This document shows positions 9,842 through 19,394 of a stretch of DNA of 64,000 bases, one piece after another (the stretch's first letter is position 1; the number at the start of each line of letters is the position of its first letter). The notes beneath the pieces were generated by a model that saw nothing but the letters and a program-made list of their open reading frames with translations, was not told the origin of the DNA and did not search any database. This DNA comes from Pedobacter lusitanus (GTDB lineage Bacteria; Bacteroidota; Bacteroidia; Sphingobacteriales; Sphingobacteriaceae). A program made the translations under genes and the position numbers. The stretch is from NCBI RefSeq assembly GCF_040026395.1, contig NZ_CP157278.1, positions 3,100,001 through 3,164,000 of the forward strand, in the 5' to 3' direction.

Positions 9842-11365
9842 ATGAAGAAGAACTTACTCAATATATTAATAGCTGGTTTAACGGTCGTTACCATCAGCTC
9901 CTGTAAAAAACAACTGGATATCACCCCTGAAGGAGCACCTTCAAAAGGTAATTTCTGGAAAACAAGCACCGATGCAGTGAAAGGTGCCAATGCGATGTAT
10001 GATCAGTATGATGATGAGAACTTTTACGGCCGCGGCTTTTTTTGGTTCATCAACGCAAGTGACGACATGATTACCGGACGTGTAAAAGCTCAGGGAGATA
10101 ACGTCAGAGATTTTAACTCTGCCTATATTGGAGGAGATTACACGGAAGGGCAATGGAAAATGAGATACGCAACCATTAAAAGAGCGAATGATGTCATCCG
10201 TTATGTACCTGCAATTGATATGGACGCCAATTTGAAAAAGAGACTGATCGGAGAAGCATATTTTACCAGCGGATATATGTATTTCCAGCTGGCATCAAAT
10301 TACGGGAATGCCAAAGCCGGGGTTCCTATTGTAACCAGAGCAAATATGGATGATCCTAATCCTACTCCAAGAGCAGCAAACGTAAATCTGAATTATGATT
10401 ATCTGATCAGCGAATTACAGCAGGCAGCCAACTATCTTCCATATTTTGACCAGTTAGGTGCAGCTGATTATGGCCGTCCGCATAAGGTGGCAGCCTGGGC
10501 AGTATTATCTAAAGCTTTCCTGTATAAAAAAGATTACGCAAATGCAGAAAAATATGCAGATTCGGTAATCAATTTCGGTAAACGTGACCTGATGCCCAAT
10601 TTTGCTGATGTATTTAAAGCACCTAATAACTGGGGCCCTGAATATATCTGGTCAGCTGTTTCTACACCTGCCGGAACAGGCGGCTGGGGAAGTATCCTGC
10701 CAGGCGTAATGCTGGAAAACAAAGGCTGGGGGAAATATAATGGATGGGGATATTATGTACCAACCAAAGAATTATATGATTCCTATCAGCCAGGAGATAT
10801 CCGCCGTGAAGCTACTATTCTAAAACCAGGGGATCATTTCATGTTTTTTGGTGAAGACAGGGTTTATTCTTCTCTTAATAGTTTATCAGGCTTCCAGTTC
10901 AGAAAATATATGGACCCGTTCAGTTTTGCAGATCCTGTAGGAAAACATATCAGCCCAAGTGGAGATCACCCGACTACAGACCTGAATCTTCCGTTATTAC
11001 GTTTTGCTGAAGTCTTATTAATCAAAGCTGAAGCAGCTATTATGCAACGTGGTGCAGGAGCCGGTGATACGGAACTGAACAGAATCCGCGTAAGAGCCAA
11101 ACTTCCTGCTGTAAACGGTATGACTATGACAGATCTTAAAAGAGAACGCCGCAGCGAACTTGCAGGAGAATGGGCAGACAGACACCGTGATATGGTACGC
11201 TGGGGAGATGCAGCATCTGCTTACGCACAACCTGCGCATGGATTCAGCGGCTCTGTAGTATGGCCGGCAAGGAGATTCAATCCACAGGTACATGATGTCT
11301 GGGCAGTTCCACAAAAAGAAATTGATAACAGCGGTGGTGTAATTACACAAAATGCAGGCTGGTAA
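9842..11365 (+). CDS. SusD/RagB ligand-binding outer-membrane lipoprotein
   Basis: This is a 507-residue SusD-family protein with a lipobox at Cys21 (TISSC, then KK). It has TPR-like helices in the N-terminal half and the SusD C-terminal signature (LPLLRFAEVLLIKAEA, then RRSELAGEWADRHRDMVRW). It starts 17 bp after susC and is surely co-transcribed. SusD forms the lid over SusC at the cell surface and determines which ligand enters. The downstream GDPD-phosphatase gene suggests a phosphorylated organic ligand, but nothing in the SusD sequence itself proves it. Confidence 0.93.
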   Translation: MKKNLLNILIAGLTVVTISSCKKQLDITPEGAPSKGNFWKTSTDAVKGANAMYDQYDDENFYGRGFFWFINASDDMITGRVKAQGDNVRDFNSAYIGGDYTEGQWKMRYATIKRANDVIRYVPAIDMDANLKKRLIGEAYFTSGYMYFQLASNYGNAKAGVPIVTRANMDDPNPTPRAANVNLNYDYLISELQQAANYLPYFDQLGAADYGRPHKVAAWAVLSKAFLYKKDYANAEKYADSVINFGKRDLMPNFADVFKAPNNWGPEYIWSAVSTPAGTGGWGSILPGVMLENKGWGKYNGWGYYVPTKELYDSYQPGDIRREATILKPGDHFMFFGEDRVYSSLNSLSGFQFRKYMDPFSFADPVGKHISPSGDHPTTDLNLPLLRFAEVLLIKAEAAIMQRGAGAGDTELNRIRVRAKLPAVNGMTMTDLKRERRSELAGEWADRHRDMVRWGDAASAYAQPAHGFSGSVVWPARRFNPQVHDVWAVPQKEIDNSGGVITQNAGW

Positions 11366-11379
11366 ATAAATATAAATAC

Positions 11380-13230
11380 ATGAAAAAATTATCTTGCTAT
11401 TCCTTTTTTGCACTGCTCTTACTGGCAGCGAATGTACAGGCTCAGCAGCCTTTATCATTTAATTCAGGGCATAGTCATAATGACTATAAACAAAACATCC
11501 CGTTACTGCGTGCTTATTACGCAGGAATGGGATCTATTGAAGCCGATGTATTTCTTAAAGATGGCCAGCTGTTTGTAGCTCATGAACTTAAAGAAATAAA
11601 ACCGGGAGCTACGCTTTTAAAACAATATCTGGAACCGCTGTACAGACTGTATAAAGAAAACGGAAATCATCCTTATGCAGATCCGAAATTAAAATTACAG
11701 CTGGTTATAGATATCAAAGAGGATCATGAACATGTACTGCCTGCTTTACTGAAAGAGCTGAAGCCTTTTCAGGATATGGTCAATAAACCACTTAATCCTG
11801 ATGCAGTGAGCATTGTGATCAGCGGAGATATGCCAAAACCGGAAAACTTTAAAAACTATCCGGCCATCATCTCTTTTGACGGTCGTCCAACCACTGTTTA
11901 TACTGATGAGCAGCTGGAGCGTGTAGCGATGATCAGCGATGAGCTAAAACATTATACGGTCTGGAATGGCAAAGGTACTCCTACTCAGACTGATGCGGAT
12001 AAGCTTAAAATGGTTATCGGTGCTGCACATCAAAAGGGCAAACCCTTCCGTTTCTGGGCAACACAGGACAGTCCGAATACCTGGCTGGAACTGGAAAAAT
12101 TCGGGGTAGACTGGATCAATACTGATGCACCTGAGAAACTGAAGGAGTTTTATTTACGTAAAGACAAACTGACTTATACAAATCCGGTTGCTTACCCGGT
12201 TTATCAGCCAACTTATAAATCTGACGGCCTGAATAAAAAGGTAAAAAACATCATTCTGCTGATTGGTGACGGAATGGGTCTGGCTCAGATTCATGCCGGA
12301 TGGATCGCCAATCATGGCAACCTGAATATCACGATGCTGCGTAACAGTGGTTTTTCTCAGACTGCGGCTGCAAATTCAGGCAATACAGATTCTGCAGCCG
12401 GGGGATCGGCAATTGCCATGGGCGAGAAAACAAACAATCGTTATATCGGCATGGGTACGGACGATAAAAAAAGGACTAACCTGGTGGATACTTTAGCCAG
12501 CTATGGTTTGAAAAGCGGGATTATCAGCGCAGGTGATATTACTGATGCCACGCCTGCTGTTTTTTACGCACATCAGTTAGACCGTTCTTACAGCGAAGCC
12601 ATTGCAGCAGACTTTCTGAACAGTCATGTAGATATTCTGGTAGGTTCAAACCAGAAAAGTTTTCTTCAGAATCCTGATGCCAGCCTGCTCTCCAAACTGG
12701 AAAATAAAGGTTATACTTTAAGCAAGTCCCTTTCAGATTTCAAACTAAAAGACAGTGGTAAACAATTGGTTTTATTACCGGATTCGGCAACGCGGCCTGT
12801 AAAAGATGGCAGAGGTGATATGCTCGCGCAGTCTTTAAAACATACTATCAAATTACTTTCAGCAAATAAAAAGGGGTTCTTTATCATGACCGAAGGGGCT
12901 CAGATTGATTATGGCGGTCATGTCAATGACCTGAAATATGTAGTAACCGAGCTGCATGATTTTGACAAAACAGTGGCTGAGGCTGTACGTTTTGCTGATC
13001 AGGACGGAGAAACGCTGGTTTTGATTACAGCGGATCATGAAACAGGCGGCCTGACTTTACTGGACGCAGCAGCAGCGGAAGGCAGAATCGAGGGAGAGTT
13101 CAGTACAAATGATCATACCAATATTATGGTCCCTGTGTATGCTTACGGCCCCCACTCCGGTGATTTTACCGGTACTTATTCCAATACCGAGATTTTTAAG
13201 AAGATACTCAGGCTGTTCACAGCCAGATAA
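11380..13230 (+). CDS. Two-domain secreted enzyme: GDPD/PLC-like domain fused to alkaline phosphatase
   Basis: The 616-residue protein has a signal peptide ending VQAQ. Residues about 28-265 form a PI-PLC/GDPD-like barrel: H31 and H33 (GHSHND), E54 and D56 (SIEADVF) and H68 (VAHE) match the phosphodiesterase metal and catalytic pattern. Residues about 285-614 are an alkaline phosphatase: metal-binding GDGMG, nucleophile Ser338 in TDSAAGG, EGAQIDYGGH and the zinc ligand region DHETGG. Together they could cut a phosphodiester and then remove the phosphate in the periplasm. It lies 14 bp after susD and ends the operon at a terminator. The activities are inferred from motifs. Confidence 0.9.
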   Translation: MKKLSCYSFFALLLLAANVQAQQPLSFNSGHSHNDYKQNIPLLRAYYAGMGSIEADVFLKDGQLFVAHELKEIKPGATLLKQYLEPLYRLYKENGNHPYADPKLKLQLVIDIKEDHEHVLPALLKELKPFQDMVNKPLNPDAVSIVISGDMPKPENFKNYPAIISFDGRPTTVYTDEQLERVAMISDELKHYTVWNGKGTPTQTDADKLKMVIGAAHQKGKPFRFWATQDSPNTWLELEKFGVDWINTDAPEKLKEFYLRKDKLTYTNPVAYPVYQPTYKSDGLNKKVKNIILLIGDGMGLAQIHAGWIANHGNLNITMLRNSGFSQTAAANSGNTDSAAGGSAIAMGEKTNNRYIGMGTDDKKRTNLVDTLASYGLKSGIISAGDITDATPAVFYAHQLDRSYSEAIAADFLNSHVDILVGSNQKSFLQNPDASLLSKLENKGYTLSKSLSDFKLKDSGKQLVLLPDSATRPVKDGRGDMLAQSLKHTIKLLSANKKGFFIMTEGAQIDYGGHVNDLKYVVTELHDFDKTVAEAVRFADQDGETLVLITADHETGGLTLLDAAAAEGRIEGEFSTNDHTNIMVPVYAYGPHSGDFTGTYSNTEIFKKILRLFTAR

Positions 13231-13232
13231 GC

Positions 13233-13272
13233 AAAGAGGGTGAATCATTAATCATGATCACCCTCTTTTTTT
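13233..13272 (+). terminator. Rho-independent terminator of the SusCD operon
   Basis: The stem AAGAGGGTGA pairs with TCACCCTCTT and is followed by a T-run. It starts just after the phosphatase stop codon and separates the operon from the next gene. Confidence 0.85.
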
Positions 13273-13308
13273 GATGTCTCCCTAAAGAATTTTATAAACC
13301 CAATACCT

Positions 13309-14241
13309 ATGATTAAGCAATACTCCATTTTTATTTTGCTGGCCATCGCGCTGGCATCATGCAAAAAAACAACTATAGCTCCCTCACCGGTTGCAGCTGT
13401 AAAATCAGAAGTCGCATCCTTAGCGGCCAGTTCTGTTACTTATCAGGATGGATGGAATAATGAACTGCATTATCTTTCTCCAAAAAATGATCCGCAGAAT
13501 TATGATATCTGGTTGCCTGCTAAAAGAGATACCAGTAATACAAGATTATTTGTATTTATTCATGGAGGTAGTTTCCTCAGCGGGGATAAGAGAGATTCAG
13601 AGTTTATGACGACTATCAATTCCATAATCAAAGAATTTCCGGATTGTGCAATTGCAACTATCAATTACAGATTAGGGGTGATGCCACTGAGTGATCAGAG
13701 CAAAGATGTAGAAAATGCTATCTCCCAGCTTATCAGCGAAAGCAAAGCAATGCAGATATCCAATAAACAAATTGTCCTGATCGGGGAAAGTGCAGGTGGA
13801 TATTTTGCTTTTTATGAGGGACTAAAAAAGGATACCAAATCAGGTAACCAGGCCAGATATAAAGCAATCGTGTCTCTGAGTGGTTTTGCACAGATGCTAC
13901 CGCTAACTGATGCCAGTACTTCGCTGAAATACAGAATCGGAATAGCGGCTCTGAGTGTAAAAGTCCCGGGGCTGAATTACGATGCTTATTCTCCTGTTAA
14001 CCGGATTGCTGAACTCAAAGGCCTGCCCGAGCTGTATCTCTTTTACGGAGGAAAAGATGATCAGATCAGTCCGCAGAATTCAAAAAAGATTGTCTCTGCT
14101 GTTGAGGCCACTAAAAACACGGATTATATCGCCAATACCTATATCAGGGGATTTGCAGAGGAGAGTCATGTATTAGGTGAAACTGCCAAATCAGAAATTG
14201 CGGTATTCCTGAAAGAAAAAATAAAATTTAAAGCAGATTAG
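13309..14241 (+). CDS. Alpha/beta-hydrolase lipoprotein, carboxylesterase type
   Basis: This 310-residue protein has a lipobox at Cys18 (ALASC, then KK). It carries the esterase/lipase fold signature: oxyanion HGG at 85-87, nucleophile Ser161 in GESAGG, Asp250 or Asp251 in GGKDDQ and His287 in EESHV. It resembles the BD-FAE/carboxylesterase group that removes acyl esters from carbohydrates or small molecules. The lipid anchor places it in the periplasm or at the surface. It follows a terminator, so it is probably transcribed separately from the SusCD operon. The substrate is unknown. Confidence 0.85.
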   Translation: MIKQYSIFILLAIALASCKKTTIAPSPVAAVKSEVASLAASSVTYQDGWNNELHYLSPKNDPQNYDIWLPAKRDTSNTRLFVFIHGGSFLSGDKRDSEFMTTINSIIKEFPDCAIATINYRLGVMPLSDQSKDVENAISQLISESKAMQISNKQIVLIGESAGGYFAFYEGLKKDTKSGNQARYKAIVSLSGFAQMLPLTDASTSLKYRIGIAALSVKVPGLNYDAYSPVNRIAELKGLPELYLFYGGKDDQISPQNSKKIVSAVEATKNTDYIANTYIRGFAEESHVLGETAKSEIAVFLKEKIKFKAD

Positions 14242-14276
14242 AAAAGCCGGCCACTCGTTTTTGCTGAATAGCTATG

Positions 14277-14310
14277 GAGACTGTATCTTAAACGATACGG
14301 TCTCTTTTAT
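14277..14310 (+). terminator. Rho-independent terminator after the esterase gene
   Basis: An 11-bp stem, GAGACTGTATC with GATACGGTCTC (one G-T pair), has a 6-nt loop and is followed by a T-rich stretch. It lies 36 bp after the esterase stop. Confidence 0.8.
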
Positions 14311-14396
14311 ACCCGGTATTTTTTCTATTTTAGACCTTTTAAAAAAATGATTGTTAAATCATCAAAGGCCCCCATCTGATAAAAAACAATAAACAA

Positions 14397-15500
14397 ATGA
14401 AAAGACTTTTTATGCTAGCCGTTGGACTAGGTACTATCCTCTCTGCACATGCTCAGGAAAATCCTTTAAAAACCATTAAGAGCAATACTGTAACTGCTGT
14501 TAAAAACCAGGGTAAATCAGGAACCTGCTGGAATTATTCTACGACTTCACTGGTTGAATCTGAAGAACTGCGCAAGGGTCTGGGAGAGTTTAATCTTTCT
14601 GAAATGTACATTGTACGCAATATTTACATAGAAAAAGCAAAAAACTATATCTTACGTCAGGGTAAAGCGCAGTTTAGTGAAGGTGGCCTGGGCCATGATC
14701 TGATTCGTGGTATTTCTCTTTATGGGGCAATGCCACAAGAGGTTTTTCAGGGCGTTACCGGCGAGATTCCTGATCACACCGGTTTAGCAGATACACTAAA
14801 AGCTTATCTGGATGAGGTACTAAAAAAACGTCCGGTAGCCGCAAACTGGTTACAGGGATTTGAACAGATTCTGAATCAGAAAATCGGAAATCCGCCAGCT
14901 AATTTTGATTATAAAGGAAAAAACTATACTGCACAGACTTTTGCTAAGGAAGTGCTGAAGTTTGACGCCGGCGATTATGTAAACGTGACTTCGTTTACGC
15001 ATCATCCTTATTATTCATCATTTATTTTAGAAGCACCCGATAATTTTTCAAACGGATCTTTTTACAATCTGCCGCTGGAAGAAATGGTAGGCCTGACTAA
15101 AACAGCACTTAAGGACGGATATACAGTGATGTGGGATGCTGATATGAGCAATGAAAATTTCCAGCAGAAAAAAGGTTATGCCATTTTATTTGCTGATACA
15201 GCTGCCGCAAAAGCAACTGTGCTGAATCCGGATGTCAGGGAACAGGCTTATTCTCCTGAATTGCGCCAGCAGTTATATGAAAACTTAACCACTGAAGATG
15301 ATCATTTAATGCACCTGATTGGGCTGGAGCAATCAGCCAGTGGAAAGTACTTTTTTAAAGTTAAAAATTCGTGGGGTGAGGTTGGTCCGTTTAAAGGATA
15401 TATAGAAGTTTCTGAGCCTTATTTTGCCATTAATACTGTAAGTCTGGTAGTACCTAAAGCAGCATTAACTAAAGAATTAAAGAAAAAACTGGGATTGTAA
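14397..15500 (+). CDS. Secreted C1 cysteine peptidase, bleomycin hydrolase/aminopeptidase C-like
   Basis: The 367-residue protein has a signal peptide ending SAHAQ and a papain-fold domain. The catalytic residues are clear: Cys44 in QGKSGTCW, His303 in DDHLMHLIG and Asn324 in KNSWGE. The pattern fits the C1B subfamily, but typical members are cytoplasmic and about 450 residues long. This one is shorter and exported, which implies extracellular or periplasmic peptide degradation. It has terminators on both sides and is monocistronic. Confidence 0.88.
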   Translation: MKRLFMLAVGLGTILSAHAQENPLKTIKSNTVTAVKNQGKSGTCWNYSTTSLVESEELRKGLGEFNLSEMYIVRNIYIEKAKNYILRQGKAQFSEGGLGHDLIRGISLYGAMPQEVFQGVTGEIPDHTGLADTLKAYLDEVLKKRPVAANWLQGFEQILNQKIGNPPANFDYKGKNYTAQTFAKEVLKFDAGDYVNVTSFTHHPYYSSFILEAPDNFSNGSFYNLPLEEMVGLTKTALKDGYTVMWDADMSNENFQQKKGYAILFADTAAAKATVLNPDVREQAYSPELRQQLYENLTTEDDHLMHLIGLEQSASGKYFFKVKNSWGEVGPFKGYIEVSEPYFAINTVSLVVPKAALTKELKKKLGL

Positions 15501-15516
15501 TTATCCTGGAATCATA

Positions 15517-15555
15517 AAAAGGGGCTGTATCTTTTAAGATACAGCCCCTTTTTTA
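15517..15555. terminator. Bidirectional terminator between convergent genes
   Basis: The stem AAGGGGCTGTATCTT pairs perfectly with AAGATACAGCCCCTT. It has an A-run before and a T-run after, so it can serve the C1 peptidase and the convergent small gene. Confidence 0.87.
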
Positions 15556-15581
15556 TTCAGACAGCTATGCTGATTAAAATC

Positions 15582-15836
15582 TTAATCTTCGATAGGTTTA
15601 CCCGTTTCTACAGGTACATCCGGGTCAAGTTCCACACATCCTTCCTTGTCTTTTCTTGCAAAAAGTATAGGGTAAAGAAAAAGAAGTCCGCCCAGCATCA
15701 GAAATAAACCACAGATTTCCAGAATATATTTACTCCATTTAACACCATTTGAACTCATAATCATATAGGCTGCAAATGCAATTATGGCTAAAACCATCAC
15801 AATTATCGCCTTTTGAAGTTTCATTCCTTTTATCAT
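15582..15836 (-). CDS. Small two-helix membrane protein, function unknown
   Basis: The 84-residue protein has two hydrophobic helices (about 8-27 and 38-58) and an acidic, proline-containing tail ending GKPIED. I do not recognise a family. It is convergent with the C1 peptidase gene and divergent from ileS. The frame is intact and membrane-like, which supports a real gene. An alternative start is the second Met (residue 5). Confidence 0.65.
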   Translation of the reverse strand: MIKGMKLQKAIIVMVLAIIAFAAYMIMSSNGVKWSKYILEICGLFLMLGGLLFLYPILFARKDKEGCVELDPDVPVETGKPIED

Positions 15837-15958
15837 GATCCTGAGATTGTATTGTTAATTTATACGGTATAATTATCAGCATCAAAAACCAAACCAATTT
15901 AAGTTTTTGAAGATCAATGTATTTCCTTAATATCTACCATTTTTTAATTCTTAATACT

Positions 15959-15966
15959 TAACTTTG
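15959..15966 (+). promoter_or_regulatory. Candidate -7 box for ileS
   Basis: TAACTTTG is an exact TAnnTTTG match ending 30 bp before the ileS ATG. No strong -33 element is seen. Confidence 0.45.
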
Positions 15967-15996
15967 CATCCTCATTTTTTTTAAGATACTGGATTG

Positions 15997-18900
15997 ATGT
16001 ATAGGGAATTTAAACAATTAGAACTACCTAAGATAGGCGAAGAGATACTGGAATTTTGGAAGGCAGAAAATATATTTGAAAAAAGTATTTCCTCCCGTTC
16101 AAAATCTAACCCATTTACTTTTTATGAAGGCCCGCCTTCAGCTAACGGAATGCCTGGTATTCACCATGTAATGGCCCGTGCTATTAAAGATATTTTCTGT
16201 CGTTATAAAACTCTTAAAGGTTTCCAGGTGAAACGTAAAGGTGGCTGGGATACACATGGTTTACCTATTGAACTTGCTGTAGAAAAGAAACTGGGCATCA
16301 CTAAAGTTGACATCGGTACAAAAATTACAGTGGAGGCTTACAATGCAGCCTGCCGTGAAGAAGTAATGCGTTATACCGATATCTGGAATGACCTTACCGA
16401 GAAAATGGGTTACTGGGTAGACCTGGAGAAACCTTATATTACTTACGAAAATGAATATATCGAATCGCTGTGGTGGATTCTGAAAACATTTCATGAAAAA
16501 GGTCTTTTATACAAAGGATATACAGTACAGCCTTATTCTCCTGCTGCGGGAACAGGTTTAAGTTCTCATGAGCTGAACCAGCCTGGTACTTATAAAATGC
16601 TGAAAGATACTTCGGTTACTGCACAATTCTTTATCAAAAAAGACCAGCAGCACCCGGCAATGTCTTCATTATTTGAAAACGATACTGAGGAAACTGCTTT
16701 TATCGCCTGGACAACTACACCCTGGACTTTACCATCCAATGGTGCACTGGCTGTTGGCGGAAAAATAAACTACGTAAAAGTTAAGACTTTCAATCAATAT
16801 ACTTTCCTGCCTGTAAGTGTTATACTGGCAAAAGATCTGATCGGAAAACATTTCAAGCCGGAAGCTAAAGATCTTTCATTTGAAGATTATAAAGGCGGCG
16901 ACAAACTGATTCCATGGACAATCACAGCTGAATTTACAGGTAAAGACCTGGTTGGGCTGAATTATCATCAGCTGATGCCTTATGTAACGAATGCTGAACT
17001 GGAAGCAAAGGCTTTCCGCGTAATTCCGGCTGATTATGTAACTACTGAAGATGGTACTGGTATTGTCCATCTTGCTGCTGTATTTGGTGCAGACGATTTT
17101 CGTGTGGTAAAAGAGAACAATATGCCATATGTGATGGTTACCGATGAGCAGGGCAACGAACTTCCTCTGGTCAACAAACAGGGTAAATTTGTTGATGAGG
17201 TCACGGATTTCGCAGGTTATTATGTAAAAGAAGAATATTATAGCGATGAGGAACGTAAAGCCCCTGATTTCAAGCCTACAGATGTCCTGATTGCCATTAA
17301 ACTGAAAGAAGAGAACAAAGCGTTTGACGTAAAAAAATATGAACACAGTTACCCGCACTGCTGGAGAACTGACAAACCTATTTTATACTACCCTCTTGAC
17401 AGCTGGTTTATCAAAACCACTGCTGTAAAAGATAAAATGGTAGCGCTGAATAAAACTATCAACTGGAAACCTGAGGCTACCGGAACAGGCCGTTTTGGAA
17501 ACTGGCTGGAAAACCTGGTAGACTGGAATTTATCACGTTCACGTTACTGGGGAACCCCGCTGCCAATCTGGAGAACTCAGGATGGTACGGAAGAAAAATG
17601 TATTGGTTCTATCGCAGAACTGAACGCAGAGATCAAAAAATCTGTAGAAGCTGGTTTCATGGAAGCTTCTTTTGAATTGAAAGATATGCACCGTCCTTTT
17701 GTGGATGACGTAATCTTAACTTCTTCCAAAGGAGAAAAAATGACCCGCGAACTTGATCTGATTGATGTATGGTTTGATAGTGGTGCCATGCCTTATGCAC
17801 AATGGCATTTCCCTTTTGAGAACAAAGAGGAGTTTGAAAACGCTTATCCTGCAGATTTCATTGCTGAGGGTGTGGATCAGACCCGCGGCTGGTTCTTTAC
17901 CTTACATGCAATTGCTGTAATGTTAAGTGAAACCAGTGATGAGATCAAAGCTGTCAATGAGCGTATCGGCAATAAAGGTATTGCTTATAAAAATGTAGTA
18001 TCCAATGGACTGGTACTGGATAAAAACGGCAACAAAATGTCTAAACGTTTAGGTAATGGTGTTGATCCTTTCCATACGATAGATACTTACAGTGCTGATG
18101 CAACCAGATGGTACATGATCAGCAATGCTTCTCCATGGGACAACCTTAAGTTCAATACGGAAGGTCTGGATGAGGTAAGACGTAAGTTCTTTGGCACGCT
18201 GTACAATACTTATGCTTTCTTTGCTTTATATGCCAATATTGATCAGTTCGAAATTGATGAAAATAATGAAACGCCTGTAAAGGATCGTTCTGAGCTGGAC
18301 AGATGGATTTTATCGCTGTTACAGAATCTGATCAATGAGGTAGATGAAAGTTATAATACTTATGAGCCTACAAAAGCAGCAAGAGCTGTTCAGTTATTTG
18401 TAGATGAGCATTTAAGTAACTGGTATATCCGTTTATCACGCCGCCGCTTCTGGAAAGGTGAAATGACTGCCGACAAAAAGGCTGCTTATGAAACGCTTTA
18501 TACCTGTTTAATGAGTGTTTCTCAGTTAATGTCTCCGATAGCACCATTCTTTGCTGACTGGTTATATCAGAACTTATCTGTAAATAAGAAAACGGCTGAA
18601 CAGTCTGTACACCTGAGTTTATGGAAAGAAGGCGATACTTCGCTGATTGACACAGAACTGAACGAAAGGATGGAACTTGCGCAGAATATTTCTTCTATGG
18701 CACTTTCACTGAGAAAGAAATCAGGCATCAACGTACGTCAGCCTCTGGCAAAAATACTAATACCTGTACTGGATAAAAATTTCAGAGAAAGAGTAGAACT
18801 GGTTAAAGAAATCATTTTGTCTGAGACAAATATCAAAGATATTGAATACATTACTGACACTGCTGGTTTCATCAAAAAGAAAATCAAACCTAATTTCAAA

Positions 18901-19389
18901 GCTCTTGGACCTAAGGTTGGTAAAGACATGAAATCGGTAGCTGAGACAATCAGCGGCATGAGTCAGGAAGATTTAAGCAAATTTGAAGCTGAAGGTTCTT
19001 ATATTGTACCGGGAACCAGCTACGTAATTTTGCTGGAAGATGTAGAGATCATCGCTGAGGATATTCCCGGCTGGCAAGTGACAAATATGGGTAACCTTAC
19101 TGTTGCTCTTGACGTTACAATAACTGAAGAGCTAAAAGAGGAAGGTTTGTCACGTGAACTGATCAACAGAGTTCAGAATTTAAGAAAAGAACTTAATTTT
19201 GAAGTGACTGATCGCATTACCGTGAGTTTACAAAACCATAATTTGATCTCCGCAGCGGTAGCTCAGAATAAAACTTACATTTGCGCTGAAATATTGGCGG
19301 ATGATATTAATTTGATAACTAATTTAGATAAAGGAAACAAAATCGTAATCGATGAAGTTGAATTGCTGATTCTGATTGCAAAACAATAA
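15997..19389 (+). CDS. ileS: Isoleucyl-tRNA synthetase, IleRS2-like with GXHH motif
   Basis: The ATG at 15997 gives 1130 residues (a TTG just before it adds one codon). The enzyme charges tRNA-Ile. It has a Rossmann domain with a CP1 editing insert (about 190-430, with TTPWTLPSN), the KMSKR loop at 680-684 and an anticodon-binding domain with a long C-terminal extension. The class I HIGH motif is replaced by GIHH at residues 54-57 (ANGMPGIHHVMAR). That HXGH to GXHH swap is the signature described for a group of IleRS2 enzymes with extreme mupirocin resistance. It is probably co-transcribed with the DksA-like and lspA genes. Confidence 0.95.
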   Translation: MYREFKQLELPKIGEEILEFWKAENIFEKSISSRSKSNPFTFYEGPPSANGMPGIHHVMARAIKDIFCRYKTLKGFQVKRKGGWDTHGLPIELAVEKKLGITKVDIGTKITVEAYNAACREEVMRYTDIWNDLTEKMGYWVDLEKPYITYENEYIESLWWILKTFHEKGLLYKGYTVQPYSPAAGTGLSSHELNQPGTYKMLKDTSVTAQFFIKKDQQHPAMSSLFENDTEETAFIAWTTTPWTLPSNGALAVGGKINYVKVKTFNQYTFLPVSVILAKDLIGKHFKPEAKDLSFEDYKGGDKLIPWTITAEFTGKDLVGLNYHQLMPYVTNAELEAKAFRVIPADYVTTEDGTGIVHLAAVFGADDFRVVKENNMPYVMVTDEQGNELPLVNKQGKFVDEVTDFAGYYVKEEYYSDEERKAPDFKPTDVLIAIKLKEENKAFDVKKYEHSYPHCWRTDKPILYYPLDSWFIKTTAVKDKMVALNKTINWKPEATGTGRFGNWLENLVDWNLSRSRYWGTPLPIWRTQDGTEEKCIGSIAELNAEIKKSVEAGFMEASFELKDMHRPFVDDVILTSSKGEKMTRELDLIDVWFDSGAMPYAQWHFPFENKEEFENAYPADFIAEGVDQTRGWFFTLHAIAVMLSETSDEIKAVNERIGNKGIAYKNVVSNGLVLDKNGNKMSKRLGNGVDPFHTIDTYSADATRWYMISNASPWDNLKFNTEGLDEVRRKFFGTLYNTYAFFALYANIDQFEIDENNETPVKDRSELDRWILSLLQNLINEVDESYNTYEPTKAARAVQLFVDEHLSNWYIRLSRRRFWKGEMTADKKAAYETLYTCLMSVSQLMSPIAPFFADWLYQNLSVNKKTAEQSVHLSLWKEGDTSLIDTELNERMELAQNISSMALSLRKKSGINVRQPLAKILIPVLDKNFRERVELVKEIILSETNIKDIEYITDTAGFIKKKIKPNFKALGPKVGKDMKSVAETISGMSQEDLSKFEAEGSYIVPGTSYVILLEDVEIIAEDIPGWQVTNMGNLTVALDVTITEELKEEGLSRELINRVQNLRKELNFEVTDRITVSLQNHNLISAAVAQNKTYICAEILADDINLITNLDKGNKIVIDEVELLILIAKQ

Positions 19390-19394
19390 TTAAT

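Noticed and set aside
11018..11458. 146-codon minus-strand frame across the susD end
   Set aside because: Antisense to conserved SusD and the phosphatase signal peptide; rich in Cys and odd composition, typical of a shadow frame.
16876..17358. 160-codon minus-strand frame inside ileS
   Set aside because: It is antisense to a well-conserved coding region, has no family features and arises from codon bias.
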